Shown: in pieces, positions 8,790-17,909 of the stretch
Numbering within the stretch: the first letter of the stretch is position 1
Layout: every line of letters begins with the position of its first letter
NCBI GenBank assembly: GCA_900538305.1
Contig: UPXY01000019.1
Coordinates: 1-34,351, forward strand
Direction: 5' to 3'
Length of the DNA: 34,351 bases
From: an uncultured Collinsella sp.
GTDB lineage: Bacteria > Actinomycetota > Coriobacteriia > Coriobacteriales > Coriobacteriaceae
Made by a program: the position numbers and the translations under genes
Notes under the pieces: model-generated
The model's database searches: none
Seen by the model: only the letters and a program-made list of their open reading frames with translations
Told to the model about the DNA's origin: nothing

Positions 8790-10741
8790 GAAAGCGTCCC
8801 CTTGTGCGGCAACTTCTCGACATCGAGCGGGATGAGGCCGCTCACCTCAACTTTCTCGAGACCATCCCAGGAGAGCTCGCGCTGCTCGGGCAAACGTCCG
8901 ACCACATTCGCGTTAAGCCAGCTCATGCGTACGATATCCTCGCTGGGCAGGCGTCCGGCTCCGTCCACCTGCACGATTCCTTCCTGGCTCATGAGCTCGC
9001 CGGCGAAGGGGTCAATGCGATGCGTCTGAATGGACTGGCGCAAGATCTCGATGAGCGTGCGCTGGCCGTAAGGTAGACCCTCGGCGAGCGCCACGTCGAG
9101 CACGCCGGCAGACATCCCCCACCAGTAGTTGAGCGACGCGCCGGAGACGGAAGCGCCCTGCCGTTTCCACGTCTGGTTGCGAATCGACTGCACGATGAGG
9201 CGATAGTAGCGCCCCCACTTCCAGATGGGCTCCGCGAGGTGCGTGGTCGAACCATCGTCCTCGACGCGATAGAGCCCCCACGGCTCATCGGGTTGAGTGG
9301 GATCGGCATAGTCGCGCGCGGAGATGATGCGCACGTCCGCCTCCGCGAGCTCGCGCTTCCAGTCGTAGTCCTTCGCCGAGAACCATTTGAGGAACACGGT
9401 GACCTTGGGGTCGACCATCGCGGCGCCAATGGCGAAGGCGTTGATCTCGGAGACGCTGCCGAAGACCGGCGTCTCGGCCACATATCCCACGCGATGGTTG
9501 TCCGCCATACTCGCCGCGAGCGCTCCGATCAGGAACTTCGCCTCGTAGAGCCTGCCGCTGAATGTGCGCACCGCGCTGTGCGAGAGGCTCACGGAGCAGT
9601 TGATGAACGGAACCTCCGGATTCGTCACTGCGGCGCGCAAGCAGGCACGCATCTGCGTGGGCGCGATGGTGACTACGAGCTCCGTACCTGCCGCGAGCGC
9701 ATCCGCCACCGCCGCGTCGAAGGCATCGTCCTCTGCGCGGTTCTCGTAGGCGCGCGTCACGACCGTCGTGCCGAGTCGCTGCTCGAGCTTGAGCCTCCCC
9801 TTCTCGTGAAGCGCGCACCAACCGTCCGTCTCGGGACTCTTCTCGTAGATGAACGAGACGCGGAAGGGCTTGAGGGTCGCCACCTCCACAAGACGCTTGA
9901 GCTCACCGATGACCGGTTTCTTGCCCGCTGCGGGATCCTCGAGATAGGCAACCTTGCCGCCGTCGCGGGCGACGATGAACTCGTCCCAGATGCGCTCCAC
10001 ATGGCGCGCCACTTCACTGGGCAGCGATGAGACCGCCTGCGTAAAACCGAAGATCTTGAGGTAGACGAGGAACGCGTCGCCCGAGCTCATGCCCAAGCGC
10101 TCGCCACCGCACTTGTTGAACGCGACGAGGAAGGAGTCGAAGGCGCTGCGCAGGTCGTGCACGACGTCGTCCGGCCAGGGTTCATCGAGCGTGCGCCCCG
10201 CGAACGCGGCGAGCTTCGCATACGAGCCCTCCTCGGAAAGGACGATACCGTAGATGGGAGCCACGCTGTAGAAACGCATGAACTCCTGGTAGACGCGGTA
10301 GGCTTTGGAATCGGAAGGCATGGGCACCACGCGGATGACCTGCGCCGAGATCGTTGGCTGCCCCAGGTAACGCAGGACGGAGACGCGCTTGTTGCCTTCC
10401 TGCACGTAGAAGCGCTGGAAGAACTCGTAGACGAGGACGGGATCGCGGATGCCCTCCTCGCGCTGGGAGTCGATGAGGTCGCTCCACTTCATGGCGAACT
10501 CCGACGTCGCCTCGGGCAGCGGCATGAAGTTCGTTGAGAAGCTGTTCTGACGGCCGCGGGTGCGCGTGCCGGCAATGAGCGCGATGTCGATCTCGGTGGT
10601 GCCGACGGGAATCTCGCCCTGGCACCCCTCGCCTTTCAAGATGTCGTCGAGCGCGGGAAGATACGGATAGCGGCCGGCTGCGACATCGACCTGCAGCTGC
10701 TTCATCGCGAGCTTGCGCGCTTTGCGATAATCGTCGAGCAT
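8786..10741 (-). CDS. ParB-like/BMP-domain fusion protein, cytoplasmic
   Basis: A 651-aa protein without signal peptide or lipobox. Residues about 45-140 contain a ParB/sulfiredoxin-like segment (IALIAGTRTRGRQ, then FYVQEGNKRVSVLRYLG at 111-127, resembling the family's G-N-R box). After a helical linker, about 290-600 matches the BMP (basic membrane protein, PnrA-like) substrate-binding fold: RVSFIYE, ELVVTIAP, FSGRLYEAKFLIGALAA, VGYVAETP and NAFAIGAAM. Secreted BMP proteins bind purine nucleosides; here the domain is inside the cell, so a ligand sensor is likelier than transport. The ATG at 10741 has AGGAGG upstream and starts after the paired palindromes. It overlaps the phosphoesterase gene. 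The domain calls are by eye, the ParB part less sure than the BMP part. Confidence 0.8.
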   Translation of the reverse strand: MLDDYRKARKLAMKQLQVDVAAGRYPYLPALDDILKGEGCQGEIPVGTTEIDIALIAGTRTRGRQNSFSTNFMPLPEATSEFAMKWSDLIDSQREEGIRDPVLVYEFFQRFYVQEGNKRVSVLRYLGQPTISAQVIRVVPMPSDSKAYRVYQEFMRFYSVAPIYGIVLSEEGSYAKLAAFAGRTLDEPWPDDVVHDLRSAFDSFLVAFNKCGGERLGMSSGDAFLVYLKIFGFTQAVSSLPSEVARHVERIWDEFIVARDGGKVAYLEDPAAGKKPVIGELKRLVEVATLKPFRVSFIYEKSPETDGWCALHEKGRLKLEQRLGTTVVTRAYENRAEDDAFDAAVADALAAGTELVVTIAPTQMRACLRAAVTNPEVPFINCSVSLSHSAVRTFSGRLYEAKFLIGALAASMADNHRVGYVAETPVFGSVSEINAFAIGAAMVDPKVTVFLKWFSAKDYDWKRELAEADVRIISARDYADPTQPDEPWGLYRVEDDGSTTHLAEPIWKWGRYYRLIVQSIRNQTWKRQGASVSGASLNYWWGMSAGVLDVALAEGLPYGQRTLIEILRQSIQTHRIDPFAGELMSQEGIVQVDGAGRLPSEDIVRMSWLNANVVGRLPEQRELSWDGLEKVEVSGLIPLDVEKLPHKGTLS

Positions 10742-10759
10742 GGGCGCTCCCTCCTCATC

Positions 10760-10866
10760 GGATGTTAAATAACCCCAGGGGTTTTTTAACATGCGCATAG
10801 CGGCGGCCAAACAAGAAAGCAGGTCTTCGGCTCATGTTAAAAAACCCCTGGGGTTATTTAACATCC
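10760..10866. repeat. Paired 34-bp inverted repeats, each nearly palindromic
   Basis: Arm 1 is 10760-10793 and arm 2 is 10833-10866. Each is the exact reverse complement of the other over 34 bp, with a 39-bp spacer. Each arm is also close to a palindrome itself, with ends ATGTTAAA and TTTAACAT and core AACCCCAGGGGTT, broken by one mismatched pair. The pair fills the gap between the alpha-galactosidase stop and the ribosome-binding site of the ParB-like/BMP gene. No target-site duplication was seen. A dual operator, a terminator pair or a small mobile hairpin are all possible. Confidence 0.85.
10786..10814 (-). promoter_or_regulatory. Possible promoter of the ParB-like/BMP gene inside the repeat
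   Basis: On the minus strand TTGTTT (10809-10814) lies 17 bp before TGTTAA (10786-10791). The -35 falls in the spacer and the -10 falls inside the second palindrome, as expected if a repressor bound there. The -10 matches consensus only in part. Confidence 0.3.
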
Positions 10867-10885
10867 CAAGACGCGTGCCCCATGA

Positions 10886-13081
10886 CTAGTCGTCCATACG
10901 CTCGAAACGATACATGACGGCGGCGTTCGCCTCAAGCGTCACGGGCAGCGGGAAGCCCATATCCATGAGGGCATCTGCTGGGTACACCACGCCAGAATCG
11001 AGCTCGCGGTAGCGTGCGCCCGGGGTGAGGCCGCGCGGAACCACGTAGTTCGCCACCCCATAACCCTCGACCTCGAGCCTGACGGCGCTCACTACAGCGC
11101 GCAAGCCGTCCTCGGTCACGTATTCCCACGCACACACCGGATCTTGTTTGGGAGAACTCAAGCGGAAGAACAAACCTTCGCGCACGATGGACTCGATCTC
11201 GTGGTAACGGCGCACCTGCTCGCGAATATGCTCGCATGCCCGCTCGGGGAGCTCGAGCAGATCGAGCTCATAGCCGAACGCGCCTCCCTGCATGGCTGCA
11301 ATGCCGCGCGTGGAGATGGGAACGTCGCGTCCATTGATCTCGTTCGGGCATGCCGAGACGTGCGCGCCCATAGCTGAAGCGGGGAATCCGAACGACGTGC
11401 CGTACTGGATCGTGAGACGGTTGATGGCATCGGTGTTGTCGCTCGTCCAGATCTGCGGCATGTAATACAGCATGCCCGCATCGAAGCGCCCGCCCCCTGC
11501 GGAGCAGCCCTCGAAGAGGATCTTCGGGTAGCGCGCCACCAAACGGTCGAGCAGGTCGTAGAGGCCGAGCATGTAATCGTAGAGCACCTTGCCCTGGTCG
11601 TTCGACGCCCGTGAATACGTATCGACGATGCTTCGGTTGTAATCCCACTTCACATATTCGATATTCGCCTGGTCGAACACGGCACAAAGCTGCGCGAACA
11701 GGTTCTCGCGCACCTCGGGGCGCGAAAGGTCGAGCACGAGCTGATCGCGGCCGAGCACAGGGCCTTTGCCCGGCACGGCAAGCACCCAATCGGGATGCTC
11801 GCGATAGAGCTCGCTGTCCTCGCTCACCATCTCGGGCTCGACCCAGAGGCCGAACTTCACCCCGAGCGCGTTCACCCGCTCGACGAGCTCCGCGAGGGTG
11901 CCGCCGAGCTTCCCTTCGTTCACCGTCCAGTCGCCAAGCGCGCGCAAGTCGTCGCGACGCGTGGAGAACCAGCCGTCATCCATCACGAGCATCTCGATGC
12001 CGAGCTTCGACGCCTTCTCCGCGAGCTTCACCAGGCTCTCGCCGGTAAAATCGAAGTAGAACGCCTCCCAGCTGTTGATGAGTACGGGACGCGGCGTATC
12101 GCGCCACATGCCGCGACACACGCGCGTGCGGATGCAGCGATGGAAGTTCTGCGATACGCGCTCGATGCCGGCGTCCGAATACGTCATGATGACTTCAGGT
12201 GCCACGAGCTCTTCGCCCGGCTCGAGCGGATACGAGAAGCGGTCGTCGGAAAGACCCATCTGGAAGCGCGTCTGATCGAACTGCTCACCCGTCACCTGCG
12301 CTTCGAATCCACCGCTGTACACGAAGTTCATGCCCCAGGCGCGACCCGTAGACTCCGTGGCCGTGTGGTCGCACAACACGAGCACCGGGCTGTATTGGTT
12401 CGACGACATGCCGCGACGGCTTCCCACGGAAAACGAGCCGTGCCCAACGGGATGCCGGTCGGGCATGCGCTCCATGGCGTGCCTACCGTAAAACGAGATG
12501 ACGTCGAACTCGCCGTGCACGAAATCGAGGCAGGCGGACTGCGCCCTATCGATGGTGATGCGCCCTGCACCCTCGTTCTTGATCCTCGCTGCGCGCGTGA
12601 TGACATCGAACTCGGGCATCACGCCGTAGAGAAGCTCGACCATAAGACCCAGACGTGCGTCGCGCAAGCGCACCACGAGGGTCTCGGCACCATCGGCCTC
12701 ATCATCGCTGTACACGGCGGGAAGCCCGGGCAGGCCATACTTTCCCGGGCGGATCTCGTAGCCTACATAGCGAAGGTCGCATCCGAAGGCGCCGCTCGCG
12801 TCGCGCACGGAGAGCAGGGGGCTACGCATGTCTCCCGCTCCTTGGAAGGGAAACTCCTGCGGCAGCACGTCGAGCGAATACGTGCGGTCGTGCACGTCGT
12901 AGGGGCACCCGCACATGCCGCTGCGATCCGCGTACGTCACGAGATAGGCCATGTACCCGTCTGTACGTGCGCCATAGTACAGATGCAGCAAAAAGCCATA
13001 AGAATCCGCCTGCATCTGATACGTCGTGGAACGGGTCGAGAGCGTGAAGACCCGGGTCGAGTCATCGAAGCTTATGGACAT
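10886..13081 (-). CDS. Alpha-galactosidase, glycoside hydrolase family 36
   Basis: Retaining alpha-galactosidase of 731 aa, the usual GH36 length. It would hydrolyse terminal alpha-1,6-galactose from raffinose, stachyose or melibiose. The N-terminal beta-sandwich (about 1-300) is followed by the catalytic barrel. Seen motifs are NSWEAFYFDF, LVMDDGWF, nucleophile D480 in YVKWDYNR and acid/base D548 in WTSDNTDAINR. A cysteine- and glycine-containing loop (EGCSAGGGRFD) lies between them, as in bacterial GH36 enzymes. No signal peptide is present, so it acts in the cytoplasm on imported sugar. It is the last gene of the ABC operon. GGAAAGG precedes the ATG. Confidence 0.95.
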   Translation of the reverse strand: MSISFDDSTRVFTLSTRSTTYQMQADSYGFLLHLYYGARTDGYMAYLVTYADRSGMCGCPYDVHDRTYSLDVLPQEFPFQGAGDMRSPLLSVRDASGAFGCDLRYVGYEIRPGKYGLPGLPAVYSDDEADGAETLVVRLRDARLGLMVELLYGVMPEFDVITRAARIKNEGAGRITIDRAQSACLDFVHGEFDVISFYGRHAMERMPDRHPVGHGSFSVGSRRGMSSNQYSPVLVLCDHTATESTGRAWGMNFVYSGGFEAQVTGEQFDQTRFQMGLSDDRFSYPLEPGEELVAPEVIMTYSDAGIERVSQNFHRCIRTRVCRGMWRDTPRPVLINSWEAFYFDFTGESLVKLAEKASKLGIEMLVMDDGWFSTRRDDLRALGDWTVNEGKLGGTLAELVERVNALGVKFGLWVEPEMVSEDSELYREHPDWVLAVPGKGPVLGRDQLVLDLSRPEVRENLFAQLCAVFDQANIEYVKWDYNRSIVDTYSRASNDQGKVLYDYMLGLYDLLDRLVARYPKILFEGCSAGGGRFDAGMLYYMPQIWTSDNTDAINRLTIQYGTSFGFPASAMGAHVSACPNEINGRDVPISTRGIAAMQGGAFGYELDLLELPERACEHIREQVRRYHEIESIVREGLFFRLSSPKQDPVCAWEYVTEDGLRAVVSAVRLEVEGYGVANYVVPRGLTPGARYRELDSGVVYPADALMDMGFPLPVTLEANAAVMYRFERMDD

Positions 13082-13120
13082 GGTCGCAGCCTTTCCAACA
13101 CGCTGGGTTGACGTGCGAAG

Positions 13121-13148
13121 CCCCGACCGAGCGCGCGCCGGGTCGGGG
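13121..13148 (-). promoter_or_regulatory. Leader hairpin before the alpha-galactosidase gene
   Basis: CCCCGACC (13121-13128) and GGTCGGGG (13141-13148) make an 8-bp stem with a 12-nt loop. A TATACT on the minus strand at 13157-13162 could be a -10 box just upstream, with a weak -35. This suggests an internal promoter with a hairpin or operator immediately after it. Confidence 0.35.
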
Positions 13149-13204
13149 TCGCAAACAGTATACGTAAAAACCGCCCTGCACCCGCCCGCAACCCATCACG
13201 TCCA

Positions 13205-13253
13205 CCTTTTCCGCCAGATGCTTACGCCCATGAGCGGTATCTGGCGGAAAAGG
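13205..13253 (-). repeat. Intercistronic inverted repeat between permease and galactosidase
   Basis: CCTTTTCCGCCAGAT (13205-13219) and its exact complement (13239-13253) form a 15-bp stem. The loop holds a smaller near-palindrome around CGCCCATGAGCG. No T-tract follows on the minus strand. It may be an mRNA-stabilising hairpin that sets transporter against enzyme levels, or a leaky terminator. Confidence 0.6.
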
Positions 13254-13297
13254 CGAACCGTGAGAAGGAGGCGGGTACTACGGTACGAACAAGAGGG

Positions 13298-14143
13298 CTA
13301 CTTCACCGCACCGTTCGTGACACCGCCGATGATCTGCTTCTGCGCGAAGATGTAGAAGATGATCATGGGCAGCATCGCGAGGAGGTACGACGCGAACGCG
13401 AGCGAGTAATCCGTGCCGAACGCCGTCTGGAACGTCATCTGCGCGAGCGGCAGCGTGTTCACGCCCGAGCCACCCATGATGACGAGCGGGGTCATGACGT
13501 CGTTCCATACCGCCAACCCAGTGAGCACGGCCACGGTGGCGTGCATGGGTTTCATGATGGGGAAGATTACCTTCCAGAACGTCTTCCACGTACGGGCACC
13601 GTCCACGCGCGCCGCCTCCTCGAGCGCGATAGGGATGTTCCGCAGGTAACCGGTATAGAGCATGACGTTCATAGGCATGTAGAACACGATGTAGAGGATC
13701 ATGACTCCGAACATGTTGTCGAGGTGCAGCACCGCGGTCTGCTTGACGAGCGGCATCATGAGGATCGCGAACGGCACGTACATGCCGGCGACGATGAAGT
13801 AGTACGAGAGCTTGAAGGGCCTCTTCTCCATGTTGCGCCCGATGGCGTACGCCGCAAGGCTGTGCACCACGATGGACACGACCACGGCTACGACCGTGAT
13901 GATGAGCGAGTTCATGAACGTCACAAAGAAGTCCGTCGCCTCGATGGCCTCAATGAAGTTCGCGAAGTCCCAGCGTTCGGGTAGCGTGAAGATCTCGAGA
14001 CCCATGGGGTACTGCTCCGCAACGGCGATGCGAACCGCCATGTAGAGCGGGAAGACGATGGTGATCGCAGCGAGTACGATCAAGGTGATGGTGATGGGCC
14101 AATTGACCCGTTCCTTGACCTTCACCTCAGAAGTCCGTGCCAT
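13298..14143 (-). CDS. Sugar ABC transporter permease (MalG type)
   Basis: Inner-membrane permease of 281 aa in the CUT1 sugar family, with six predicted hydrophobic helices starting at TITLIVLAAITIVFPLYMAV. The EAA loop that contacts the ATPase reads EAARVDGARTWKTFWKVIFP. The start overlaps the stop of the partner permease (TAATG), so the two halves of the channel are coupled in translation. The neighbouring alpha-galactosidase points to alpha-galactoside oligosaccharides as substrate. Confidence 0.93.
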   Translation of the reverse strand: MARTSEVKVKERVNWPITITLIVLAAITIVFPLYMAVRIAVAEQYPMGLEIFTLPERWDFANFIEAIEATDFFVTFMNSLIITVVAVVVSIVVHSLAAYAIGRNMEKRPFKLSYYFIVAGMYVPFAILMMPLVKQTAVLHLDNMFGVMILYIVFYMPMNVMLYTGYLRNIPIALEEAARVDGARTWKTFWKVIFPIMKPMHATVAVLTGLAVWNDVMTPLVIMGGSGVNTLPLAQMTFQTAFGTDYSLAFASYLLAMLPMIIFYIFAQKQIIGGVTNGAVK

Positions 14144-15015
14144 TACAGCTGCTCCTCCCTGCTATTCAAGAAGCGCGTCTGGATGATAGAGATCGCGGCG
14201 ATGAGGATGAAGAAAATCACCGCGTTGGCGCACTGGAAGCCGAACTGCCCGCCCGAGAGACCGTTGTTGTAGATGAGGTAGGAGATGGACTCGGTGGACT
14301 GCGAGGGGCCGCCGCTCGTCATAGCGACGATCTGGTCGAAGACCATGAGCATGTTCTTCATAACGAGCACCATATTGGTGGTGATGGAGGGCATGATGAG
14401 CGGAAGCGTGATGTAGCGAAACTTGTTCCATCCCTTCGCGCCGTCGAGCGCGCCGGCCTCGTAAACATCCTCTGGCACCGAGGAGAGACCGGTGATGTAG
14501 ATGATGGTCGTCTGCGCGCAGCTCTGCCACACGAGCACCACCACGATCGCGATCCACGCCCAGGTTGGGTCGCCGAGGATCGTGTAGTCGGTATTGAAGA
14601 ACGCCGGGATAAGCCAGGTGAACAGGAACTGGAACACGTAGCCCACGACGAGCGCGCCCAAGATCTGCGGCACGAAGAAGAGCCCTCGCAGCGCGCTCTT
14701 GAACTTGATCTTGCTCGAGAGCGCCATGGCGAGCATGAGCGAGATCACGTTCGTCAAGATGGTGGCCACGACGGCGACCTTGAACGTGAAGAGGTACGAG
14801 TTGAGCACGCGAGTGTCGGTGAACAGGTCCGCGTAGTTCAGCAGACCGACCATATTGAAGGCACCATAGCCCTTCGAGTCGGTGAAGCTGTAGAAGAATC
14901 CCGTGATGAGCGGGTAGGTGTTGAATGCGACGAACAGCACGAGCACGGGGATGAGGATCGCATAGAACGTCTTCATGCGGCTCGAGCCGACTTTGCTCTT
15001 AGCAAGGCTTGCCAT
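14143..15015 (-). CDS. Sugar ABC transporter permease (MalF type)
   Basis: Inner-membrane permease of 290 aa and partner of the MalG-type protein. A first helix (FYAILIPVLVLFVAFNTYPL) is followed by about five more. The EAA motif reads YEAGALDGAKGWNKFRYITLP. AAGGAGG lies just upstream of the ATG, and 12 nt separate the gene from the binding-protein gene, so they share a transcript. Confidence 0.93.
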   Translation of the reverse strand: MASLAKSKVGSSRMKTFYAILIPVLVLFVAFNTYPLITGFFYSFTDSKGYGAFNMVGLLNYADLFTDTRVLNSYLFTFKVAVVATILTNVISLMLAMALSSKIKFKSALRGLFFVPQILGALVVGYVFQFLFTWLIPAFFNTDYTILGDPTWAWIAIVVVLVWQSCAQTTIIYITGLSSVPEDVYEAGALDGAKGWNKFRYITLPLIMPSITTNMVLVMKNMLMVFDQIVAMTSGGPSQSTESISYLIYNNGLSGGQFGFQCANAVIFFILIAAISIIQTRFLNSREEQL

Positions 15016-15027
15016 TACCTCTCCTCC

Positions 15028-16347
15028 TTATCCTTGGCTCGCTTCGTAGTCTTGTACTTTGCGGATGACGTTGCGGTTGTAGCGCTGCCAGTCCGAATCG
15101 AACTTCGTGAGGAAGCGCTCGATGATCTCGTCCTCGGTACCATCGTTATCCTGGAGCATCGTCTGCAGCTGCGCATCGACCGCCATAGCGCTCTGATAGC
15201 TGTGGTCGAGGTAGTCGAGGACGCGTCCCTCGTCGAGCCATGGCTTGATGTCGTCGAAGAGCGGATCGAGATCGAAGTCGCCCTCGACGCACGGGATGGC
15301 GCGCTGGTCTTCGATGTAGGTTTGCAGGTACTCGGGTGAGCTCAGGAAGTCGAGCACCTCGTAGACGGCATCCTTGTGCTCGCAGGTCTCGGCGACGCAC
15401 CACTGCAGGTCGACGCCGGACACCACGATGCGGTCGTCGGGGTTCTCCGCCGAGGGCATGGCGAACATGCCGACCTCGATATCCGTGCCCGCGCGCATGA
15501 TCTGCGGCACCGCGAAGCTGCCGCAGGGGAACATGGCGGACATGCCGTTGCCGAAGCGCGTGCAGGCGTCGTTGTACTGGATGGAGAACGGGCCAGGGTC
15601 GCCGATGGTGGTCTGACTGTACTTGAGCATCTGGCGCATGCGGCGCGCGGGCTCGCCGTAGTAGTCGGCGAACTTCGCCTCGCCGGCGTTCACCCGGCGC
15701 GCGAGGTCACCCGGCACCATGTTCACCGTGATGGAGTTCCAGGGCGAGAGGATGGTCCAAGTGTCGGCATAACCCAGATAGAACGGAGCGACCTCGCCCT
15801 CCGCCACGATCTCGTCGCACAGCGCGATCAGGTCGTCCCAGGTCTGGGGAATCTCCCAACCCTTCTCGGCGAACATCTGCTTGTTGTAGAGCATGCCGGC
15901 AGCGTTCGCCACATAGGGCACGCCGTAGATACCATCCATGGGCACGTAGGTCACGCTCTTCAAGATGTCGACGTAGGCGGGATTCACGTTCTCGAGGCCG
16001 GTATAGTCGCTGACGTCGGCGAGAATCTCGGAATCGACGAAGCTCGCGTAATCCGCGTCGCCGCCGATGCCGATCACGTCCGGATAGTTCTCGCGCACGA
16101 AACGCGTCTTCATGACGGTCACAGCGTCCGCCGGACTCTGGAGGTTCAGGTAGATGTCGTCGTGGCTCGCGTTGAAGTCCGCCATGATCTCTTCGAAGAT
16201 CGAGACCGCCTCCTGCTTGTAGCTCACGATCTCGACCTCGACCTTGCCGTCGGAGCGCTCGTGCGCACAGCCGGAGAACATGAGCGACGCCGCGCCTGCT
16301 GCCGTAAGCCCCAGAAGCGAGCGCCGCGAAATGGGTTTGTTCAGCAT
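15028..16347 (-). CDS. Sugar ABC transporter substrate-binding lipoprotein
   Basis: Extracellular solute-binding protein of 439 aa (SBP family 1, MalE-like), tethered to the membrane outer face. The signal region reads SRRSLLGLTAAGAASLMF, followed by the lipobox cysteine C27 (FSGC). The twin arginines at residues 8-9 resemble a Tat signal. Mature regions fit an oligosaccharide binder: YGVPYVANAAGMLYNKQMF is the typical cleft segment and GMSAMFPCGSFAV follows. It is 18 nt downstream of the ATPase gene. The substrate is inferred from the adjacent GH36 gene. Confidence 0.93.
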   Translation of the reverse strand: MLNKPISRRSLLGLTAAGAASLMFSGCAHERSDGKVEVEIVSYKQEAVSIFEEIMADFNASHDDIYLNLQSPADAVTVMKTRFVRENYPDVIGIGGDADYASFVDSEILADVSDYTGLENVNPAYVDILKSVTYVPMDGIYGVPYVANAAGMLYNKQMFAEKGWEIPQTWDDLIALCDEIVAEGEVAPFYLGYADTWTILSPWNSITVNMVPGDLARRVNAGEAKFADYYGEPARRMRQMLKYSQTTIGDPGPFSIQYNDACTRFGNGMSAMFPCGSFAVPQIMRAGTDIEVGMFAMPSAENPDDRIVVSGVDLQWCVAETCEHKDAVYEVLDFLSSPEYLQTYIEDQRAIPCVEGDFDLDPLFDDIKPWLDEGRVLDYLDHSYQSAMAVDAQLQTMLQDNDGTEDEIIERFLTKFDSDWQRYNRNVIRKVQDYEASQG

Positions 16348-16365
16348 CTCTGCTCCCCTCTTAGG

Positions 16366-17475
<1,110 letters not shown>

Positions 17476-17909
17476 CGAGCTTCCCCTTCCAACGCGAGCT
17501 CCTGCCCTGCTTTGACGTGGCGATAGACAAAGCGTATGAACCCATAGTAGAAACTATCTTTATGCTAGGTTATCCTCTTATTTGTACATACTATTTGTAC
17601 TAGTTCGTGTTTTTGCTGATAGAGCAATATATTTCATTATGTCTAGTTTGATTTGTTTTCGCCGAACGGTCGAAATACGGTCTTCAGCGGCATCTCAATA
17701 CATCTCGCACACACGCGTTCCAAGAGACGCTTTATACTTTTCTTACGACGTAGAGCTGCGCGTTTAGGACATTGTCCCTTTAATATACCTATATGCTATA
17801 TCTATAGATTAGTTTTATATCACTATTAGACTGGTCACGCATTTTGGTATATACTGAGCTCACTGTCAAAACGCGCGCACTCGAACAGGAATGCAACATG
17901 GAGGCTGCC
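17476..17909. promoter_or_regulatory. AT-rich divergent control region between msmK-type gene and araC-type gene
   Basis: A 434-bp gap clearly richer in A and T than its surroundings. It holds a direct repeat TATTTGTAC (17579-17587 and 17592-17600, 13-bp period). It also has ATAGT-AGAA-ACTAT (17535-17548), which overlaps a possible minus-strand -10 TACTAT for the transporter operon. Direct repeats are typical AraC-family half-sites, so this is the likely control point of the operon. A short 61-codon frame here (17582-17767) has no ribosome-binding site and is not called. Confidence 0.5.
17826..17855 (+). promoter_or_regulatory. Predicted promoter of the AraC-type regulator
   Basis: TTAGAC (17826-17831) and TATACT (17850-17855) are 18 bp apart. 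The start near 17862 rules out the in-frame TTG at 17844 as start codon. Confidence 0.45.

Noticed and set aside
10760..10866. CRISPR repeats or an IS element
   Set aside because: There are only two copies, in inverted orientation, with one spacer and no cas genes; no transposase or target duplication was seen.
17582..17767. 61-codon frame in the AT-rich divergent region
   Set aside because: No ribosome-binding site or family resemblance; the AT-rich stretch is better explained as a control region.
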